Source of the DNA: Firmicutes bacterium UBA6811
GTDB lineage: Bacteria > Bacillota > SHA-98 > UBA4971
Length of the DNA: 8,246 nt
NCBI GenBank assembly: GCA_002452295.1
Contig: DKEX01000067.1
Location: 1-8,246 of the forward strand
Reading direction: 5' to 3'
Position numbers and translations under genes: made by a program. Shown here one piece after another: positions 4,838 through 8,246 of the stretch (within the stretch, counting starts at the first letter, position 1; each line of letters opens with the position of its first letter). Below the pieces are notes generated by a model. The model was not told the origin of the DNA, made no database searches, and saw only the letters and a list, made by a program, of their open reading frames with translations.

Positions 4838-5424
4838 GCCGGGGCGGCGGCGGTACGCCGGGCTCATCTGACGGGTCGCCTCAGGATCCTGACGAGGAGC
4901 CACACCACCAGCAAAAAGCGGTGAACATGAACTTCAGAGGCGAGACGGGAGAGGTCGGGATGTACCTCGGCATGGCCCGCCAGGCCGAGCGAGAAGGTTA
5001 CCCTGAGGTCGCAGCGGCGCTCATCAAGATCGCGAAGGAGGAGGCCGAACACGCGTCGCACTATGCCGAGCTGAACGGCATGATATCCGCCAGCACGAAG
5101 GAGAATATCGAGAGAATGCTCCAGGGCGAGCAGGCCGCCAACAAAGGCAAGAGAGAGTCCGCCGTCAGGGCGAAGGAGCTCGGGATCGATCACGCACACG
5201 ACTACTTCGACGAGTCCTCTCGCGACGAGGCGAGGCACGCCCAGATGCTCGAGGGGATGCCGCGCCGTCAGTCGAACGCGAAAGCGGCCTTCACCACTTT
5301 GCTCGAGGACTTGTGGAGGTTCGCGTCGATTGCCCGCTTGTGGTCCTCGATCCTGAAGGTGTGCGTGAGGAGACGCGCAAGCGCCACCCTGCGTTCCTTG
5401 AGAAGCGCGCAGGCCAGCCTGTAG
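4834..5424 (+). CDS. Small rubrerythrin (ferritin-like diiron protein) with a read-through tail
   Basis: The 196-aa frame carries a ferritin-like diiron domain of the clostridial rubrerythrin type, which reduces hydrogen peroxide in anaerobes. Numbering from ATG 4834: NFRGETGEVGMYLGMARQAE (33-52), E70-x-x-H73 in KEEAEHASHYAEL, GEQAANKGKRESAVRAKELG (98-117), and E132-x-x-H135 in FDESSRDEARHAQMLEG. Relatives end a few residues after LEG, with an LLKRYF-like tail; here MPRR is followed by 51 unrelated residues read antisense to the 3' end of the dehydrogenase gene until TAG at 5422. No rubredoxin domain is present. The start is uncertain: GAGGGG (4820-4825) suits ATG 4834 (8 nt); ATG 4813 and 4828 and GTG 4921 are also in frame. 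The first ~31 residues are low-complexity and may not be translated. Divergent from sleB; its own promoter is unclear (TATTAT at 4809-4814 without a -35). Confidence 0.82.
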   Translation: MRRGGGGTPGSSDGSPQDPDEEPHHQQKAVNMNFRGETGEVGMYLGMARQAEREGYPEVAAALIKIAKEEAEHASHYAELNGMISASTKENIERMLQGEQAANKGKRESAVRAKELGIDHAHDYFDESSRDEARHAQMLEGMPRRQSNAKAAFTTLLEDLWRFASIARLWSSILKVCVRRRASATLRSLRSAQASL

Positions 5425-6494
5425 GTGGTCGTCTTCTCGCCGTTATAGGTCTCGCCACCGCACCAGAACGAGCCACGGACCGTGATCTCGTTGAGCCATA
5501 TGGGTGTCCAGTCCACGCCCCTCGGGAACGCCGCAAGGCCGACGAGCACCATCCTACCCCCCGACCGCGTAAACCGCAGGGCGTCGTCGATGCTGGTTGA
5601 GCTTCCCACGCACTCGAAGACCACGTCCGCCCCGCCCTGCACGATCCTCTTGCCCACCATGGGCCTCAGCACCTTGCCCCCGAGGACGTCCGCGAGGTCC
5701 TTGAAGTAATCGTCGCTCTCGCGCGAGCACACGACGGCGTCCGCCCCGTAGCTTCGGGCAAGCTCCGCCTGGAACGGGTATCGCGCCTCCACGACCACCC
5801 GCGCGCGGCTTCCCAGGGCGCGCAGGGCCGCCACGACCGATATCCCGATGACCCCGGCGCCCATGACAAGGCACGTGTCGGAGTCGGCGGGGAAGTTCCG
5901 GAGCACAGGGTGCAGCGCGGAGCAGAACGCGTCCACGAGCACGGCGTCCTCAAACGGGATGTCCTCGTCGAGCGGGATGACCTGGGACTTGTGGGCCACG
6001 AAATACTGGCTCCAGCCGCCCCCCGTGTCGCGACAGAGGCCTATGGCGAACCCGGGCGACACCACGCCCTCCGTGAAGTTCTGGCACAGCGAGTAGTCGC
6101 CCCTCTTGCAGAACTCGCACGAATCGGCTATCTCCCTGGGCGCGCACGAAAGCACCGGGTCCACCAGCACCCGCTGGCCGACGCCCAGGCTGTCGACATC
6201 GGCCCCGGCCTCCACGATGGTGCCGCAGTTCTCATGCCCGAACGTGAACGGAAACGACACGTACGGCGATGAGCTGGGGCTATCATGGAGGAGGATGAGG
6301 TTGATGTCGCTCCCGCATATCCCGGAGTAGTGGGTCTTCACCTTCACCCAGTTGGCGCTGGGAAGCCCCGGCTCGTCCACCTCGCGCAGCACGACCCCGG
6401 AGAGCGGGCCGTAGAAAGCCTTCTCTGTGAGCGCGCCCGCCGCCTTCGAAAACAGGTACCGGGGCACGGTGCCGAGGAACTGGACGGCCTTCAT
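5268..6494 (-). CDS. Zinc-dependent medium-chain dehydrogenase (threonine dehydrogenase/alcohol dehydrogenase family)
   Basis: The 408-aa NAD(P)-dependent dehydrogenase has the GroES-like catalytic domain, with catalytic-zinc ligands C60 (SGICGSD) and H87/E88 (FGHENCG), then a Rossmann domain with MGAGVIGIS (211-219) and E236 at the end of the second strand, suggesting NAD. The structural-zinc cysteines are C117, C126, C129 and C137, spaced C-x8-C-x2-C-x7-C instead of the usual C-x2-C-x2-C-x7-C. About 25 extra residues precede the typical start of the fold. The start is ATG 6494, preceded by AAGGAGG (6509-6503) at 8 nt and overlapping the upstream stop (ATGA); an in-frame extension to 6551 is not supported. 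It is the second gene of an operon with an alpha-oxoamine synthase, so it most likely acts on the 2-amino-3-keto product or its alcohol. Threonine dehydrogenase is the obvious candidate, not proven. Its 3' end overlaps the rubrerythrin frame by 157 bp. Confidence 0.88.
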   Translation of the reverse strand: MKAVQFLGTVPRYLFSKAAGALTEKAFYGPLSGVVLREVDEPGLPSANWVKVKTHYSGICGSDINLILLHDSPSSSPYVSFPFTFGHENCGTIVEAGADVDSLGVGQRVLVDPVLSCAPREIADSCEFCKRGDYSLCQNFTEGVVSPGFAIGLCRDTGGGWSQYFVAHKSQVIPLDEDIPFEDAVLVDAFCSALHPVLRNFPADSDTCLVMGAGVIGISVVAALRALGSRARVVVEARYPFQAELARSYGADAVVCSRESDDYFKDLADVLGGKVLRPMVGKRIVQGGADVVFECVGSSTSIDDALRFTRSGGRMVLVGLAAFPRGVDWTPIWLNEITVRGSFWCGGETYNGEKTTTYRLACALLKERRVALARLLTHTFRIEDHKRAIDANLHKSSSKVVKAAFAFD

Positions 6495-7717
6495 ACAGCG
6501 CTCCTCCTTGCCCCGATGATGCCCAACCTCCCGCCGGCCCGCTCGAGGCACTCCAGCGCGAAATCGATGTCCTCATCGGTGTGGGACGCCAGCACGTTCG
6601 CGCGGAGCCTGCACGTCTTCGGCGGAACTGCGGGGGGCAGGATCGGGCAGATGAATATCCCCTCGTTGTGCAAGAGCATCGTGAGCCTGAGGGTAGTCTC
6701 CTCGTCCCCGATCACGATCGGGATCACCGAACTCTTCGTGTTCAGCGTGTTGTAACCGAGCTCATTGAGCCCGCCCACAAACCTTGCTATATTGTGCCGC
6801 AGCTTGCCGATGCGCCACTGCTCCTCCTCTATGATGTCGAAGGCCTCGCGAACCGCCGCCGCCGACGCCGGCGGAAGCGCCGCCGAAAACACGAATCCGC
6901 GGGCGTTATGGCGCAGGAACGAGATGAAGTCGGCTTTGCCGGCTACATACCCGCCGACGGCCGGGATCGTTTTCGACAGGGACCCTGTGAGGATATGTAT
7001 GGCGCCTGCGGGAAGCCCGAAGTACTCCTGGATACCGTGGCCGGTCTCGCCCAGGACCCCGAGGGAGTGGGCCTCGTCAACGAGGAGCCACGCGTCATAC
7101 TTGTTGACCAGCTCGATGAGCTCCGGCACGGGCGCCACATCGCCGTCCATGCTGTATACAGCGTCAACTATGACCAGTTTACCGCGGTACTTGTCCTTTG
7201 CATCGGCGAGGATGCGCTCCACGTCATCAAGGCTGTTGTGCTCGGACCAGATGAGCTCCGCGCTGGATAGCCTGCATCCATCGACCAGGCTCGCGTGGGA
7301 CAACTTATCGCATATCACCGCATCGCCCCTGCCCACGAACGACCCGATGGTGGCGACGTTCGCGAGGAACCCGCTGCTGAAGGCGATGGCGTCCTCGGTG
7401 CCCATGAACTGGGCCATCCTCTCCTCGAGCTCCACATGGAGCCTGGTTGTGCCCGCGAGGATGCGCACTCCGTGGGTACCGGTGCCGAACGCGTCGGTGG
7501 CCCGGTTGGCGGCGGCGTTGATCCTCGGGTGGGTGATGAGCCCGAGATACGAGTACGACGAGAATATCACCTTCCACTTCCCGTCGATCTCCACCCTCGC
7601 GCCGTCGAGGGCGTCTACCTGTTGCAGGTAGAAGTAAAGGTCCTGCTCCTTGATCCTTGAAAGCCTATTGGAAAAGGCATCGATCCTTCTCTGAAGGGAA
7701 TTCCTGGACCCTGACAT
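6491..7717 (-). CDS. Alpha-oxoamine synthase family PLP enzyme (KBL/BioF-like)
   Basis: The 408-aa fold-type I PLP enzyme belongs to the family of 2-amino-3-ketobutyrate CoA ligase (Kbl), 8-amino-7-oxononanoate synthase (BioF) and serine palmitoyltransferase, which condense an amino acid with an acyl thioester and lose CO2. Motifs: SSYSYLGLITHPRI (53-66), GTHGVRILAGTTRLHVELE (80-98), SHASLVDGCRLS (140-151, His141 stacks on PLP), VYSMDGDVAPVPEL (187-200), VDEAHSLGVLG (213-223, Asp214), and TGSLSKTIPAVGG (244-256) with PLP lysine K249. Length is normal. ATG 7717 has AAGGAGG (7731-7725) 7 nt upstream; the in-frame extension to 7774 would run over the promoter. Its stop overlaps the dehydrogenase start by 4 bp, as in kbl-tdh-like pairs. 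The acyl and amino-acid substrates cannot be told from sequence; no biotin or lipid genes are in view. Confidence is high for the family and low for the exact reaction. Confidence 0.9.
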   Translation of the reverse strand: MSGSRNSLQRRIDAFSNRLSRIKEQDLYFYLQQVDALDGARVEIDGKWKVIFSSYSYLGLITHPRINAAANRATDAFGTGTHGVRILAGTTRLHVELEERMAQFMGTEDAIAFSSGFLANVATIGSFVGRGDAVICDKLSHASLVDGCRLSSAELIWSEHNSLDDVERILADAKDKYRGKLVIVDAVYSMDGDVAPVPELIELVNKYDAWLLVDEAHSLGVLGETGHGIQEYFGLPAGAIHILTGSLSKTIPAVGGYVAGKADFISFLRHNARGFVFSAALPPASAAAVREAFDIIEEEQWRIGKLRHNIARFVGGLNELGYNTLNTKSSVIPIVIGDEETTLRLTMLLHNEGIFICPILPPAVPPKTCRLRANVLASHTDEDIDFALECLERAGGRLGIIGARRSAV

Positions 7718-7774
7718 GATACTGCCTCCTTGTACCCGAGCGCGGCCGGATTGTGGGGAAAACACCTTGACCAT

Positions 7775-7804
7775 AGTCTACCACCAGGACAGGAGCGATG
7801 TCAA
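7775..7804 (-). promoter_or_regulatory. Sigma-A-type promoter of the oxoamine synthase/dehydrogenase operon
   Basis: On the minus strand TTGACA (7804-7799) is a perfect -35, followed after 18 bp by TAGACT (7780-7775), four of six matches to TATAAT. The predicted start is near 7768, about 50 nt before ATG 7717. Its presence argues against the longer in-frame start at 7774. Confidence 0.65.
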
Positions 7805-7810
7805 CATTTT

Positions 7811-7818
7811 TGTGCACA
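7811..7818. promoter_or_regulatory. Palindrome TGTGCACA next to the -35 box, possible operator
   Basis: TGTGCACA is a perfect 8-bp palindrome lying 7 bp upstream of the TTGACA box of the minus-strand operon, inside the 222-bp gap between divergent genes. Position suits a regulator site, but an 8-bp palindrome can occur by chance and no matching factor is known here. Confidence 0.25.
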
Positions 7819-7889
7819 CTCATGCCCGTATCGTCTACGTCGCCGGGTTATGGAGTGGGTTGTGGCGCTGGCGGGCCAGCCGGTCGATG

Positions 7890-7898
7890 TGGTATAAT
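7890..7898 (+). promoter_or_regulatory. Extended -10 promoter of the Nif3-like gene
   Basis: TGGTATAAT contains a perfect TATAAT (7893-7898) with the TGn extension that can replace a -35 box; none is recognisable 17 bp upstream. The start would be near 7905, leaving a leader of about 35 nt with GAGGTG (7925-7930) 9 nt before ATG 7940. Confidence 0.7.
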
Positions 7899-7939
7899 CT
7901 GGCTACGGAACGCCGACAACTCATGAGGTGGTGACCGTC

Positions 7940-8246
7940 ATGGAGCTTGCCAGGATCACAGAACATCTCGATTCCTATCTCCGGGTGACCGAGATCGACG
8001 ACTCCTCGCTCAACGGCCTCCAGGTGGAGACAGACAGGGAGATCACGCGCGTCGCGACGGCGGTGGACGCAACCCTCGACGCGTTTGCCAGGGCGCACGA
8101 GGCCGGCGCCGAGCTTCTCGTCGTGCACCATGGGCTCTTCTGGGAGAAGGTGCCGCTCCGGGGGGCGCTTTACCGGCGCGTGCGGTTCCTCATCGGGCAC
8201 GGCATGAGCCTGTATGCCGCCCACCTCCCGCTGGACATGCACCCCG
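7940..8246 (+). CDS. Nif3-like dinuclear metal center protein (partial, 3' end outside window)
   Basis: Only the first 102 codons are present. They match the N-terminus of the Nif3/YbgI/YqfO family, hexameric proteins with a two-metal site and no settled physiological role. Visible motifs: LNGLQVE (24-30), RVATAVDATLDAF (37-49), the metal-binding ELLVVHHGLFW (58-68, His63/His64), and LYAAHLPLDMHP (91-102), matching the family's HLPLDxHPELGNN. The ribosome binding site GAGGTG lies 9 nt before ATG 7940; GTG 7931 is an in-frame alternative. It is divergent from the oxoamine synthase operon. In Bacillus subtilis a homolog (yqfO) sits near sigA; whether this holds here cannot be seen. Confidence 0.93.
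   Translation, partial: MELARITEHLDSYLRVTEIDDSSLNGLQVETDREITRVATAVDATLDAFARAHEAGAELLVVHHGLFWEKVPLRGALYRRVRFLIGHGMSLYAAHLPLDMHP

Noticed and set aside
1..8246. CRISPR array or phage-defence system
   Set aside because: No regularly spaced repeats with spacers and no nuclease, toxin or restriction genes were seen; the repeats present are two isolated copies and a short 9-mer patch.

Overview
The window looks like chromosomal DNA from a GC-rich, endospore-forming member of the Bacillota (Firmicutes). The evidence is a Spo0A-family sporulation regulator, the spore-germination pair SleB/YpeB behind a promoter that fits the forespore sigma-G consensus, strong AAGGAGG-type ribosome binding sites, and a clostridial-type small rubrerythrin. 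The genus cannot be read from the sequence. The GC content leaves long open frames on the wrong strand, so only frames with a recognisable protein, a sensible start and a fitting neighbourhood are called as genes.

Layout. Positions 1-765 hold no protein gene. They contain one copy of a 30-bp repeat, a patch of degenerate 9-mers, a near-perfect vegetative promoter, a tRNA-Arg(CCG), a possible terminator, a candidate sigma-H-type promoter, two stem-loops (the second carrying the other copy of the repeat) and a strong ribosome binding site. Next comes a Spo0A-family regulator on the + strand (766-1554). It meets, tail to tail across a GC-rich hairpin, a three-gene minus-strand operon read sleB - ypeB - geranylgeranyl-reductase-like flavoprotein (4771 down to 1632). 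A rubrerythrin (4834-5424, +) is transcribed divergently from sleB. It has lost its normal stop and runs about 157 bp into the opposite strand of the next gene. A second minus-strand operon (7717 down to 5268) encodes an alpha-oxoamine synthase (PLP enzyme) translationally coupled to a zinc-dependent medium-chain dehydrogenase. A Nif3-like metal protein starts at 7940 (+), divergent from that operon, and leaves the window.

How the parts fit. SleB cuts spore-cortex peptidoglycan at germination and YpeB is its obligate partner, so the flavoprotein fused to their operon by an ATGA overlap is a candidate spore or germination-membrane gene, perhaps acting on isoprenoid chains. The PLP enzyme/dehydrogenase pair recalls kbl-tdh (threonine breakdown), but the dehydrogenase differs from typical threonine dehydrogenase, so the product could be another aminoketone or amino alcohol.

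Most worth a second look: (1) the Spo0A-like protein departs from Spo0A consensus in both the receiver acidic pocket and the DNA-recognition helix, and it is not preceded by spoIVB, which suggests a diverged paralog; (2) the flavoprotein inside the sleB-ypeB operon; (3) the overprinted tail of the rubrerythrin; (4) the repeat pair around the tRNA and spo0A leader.
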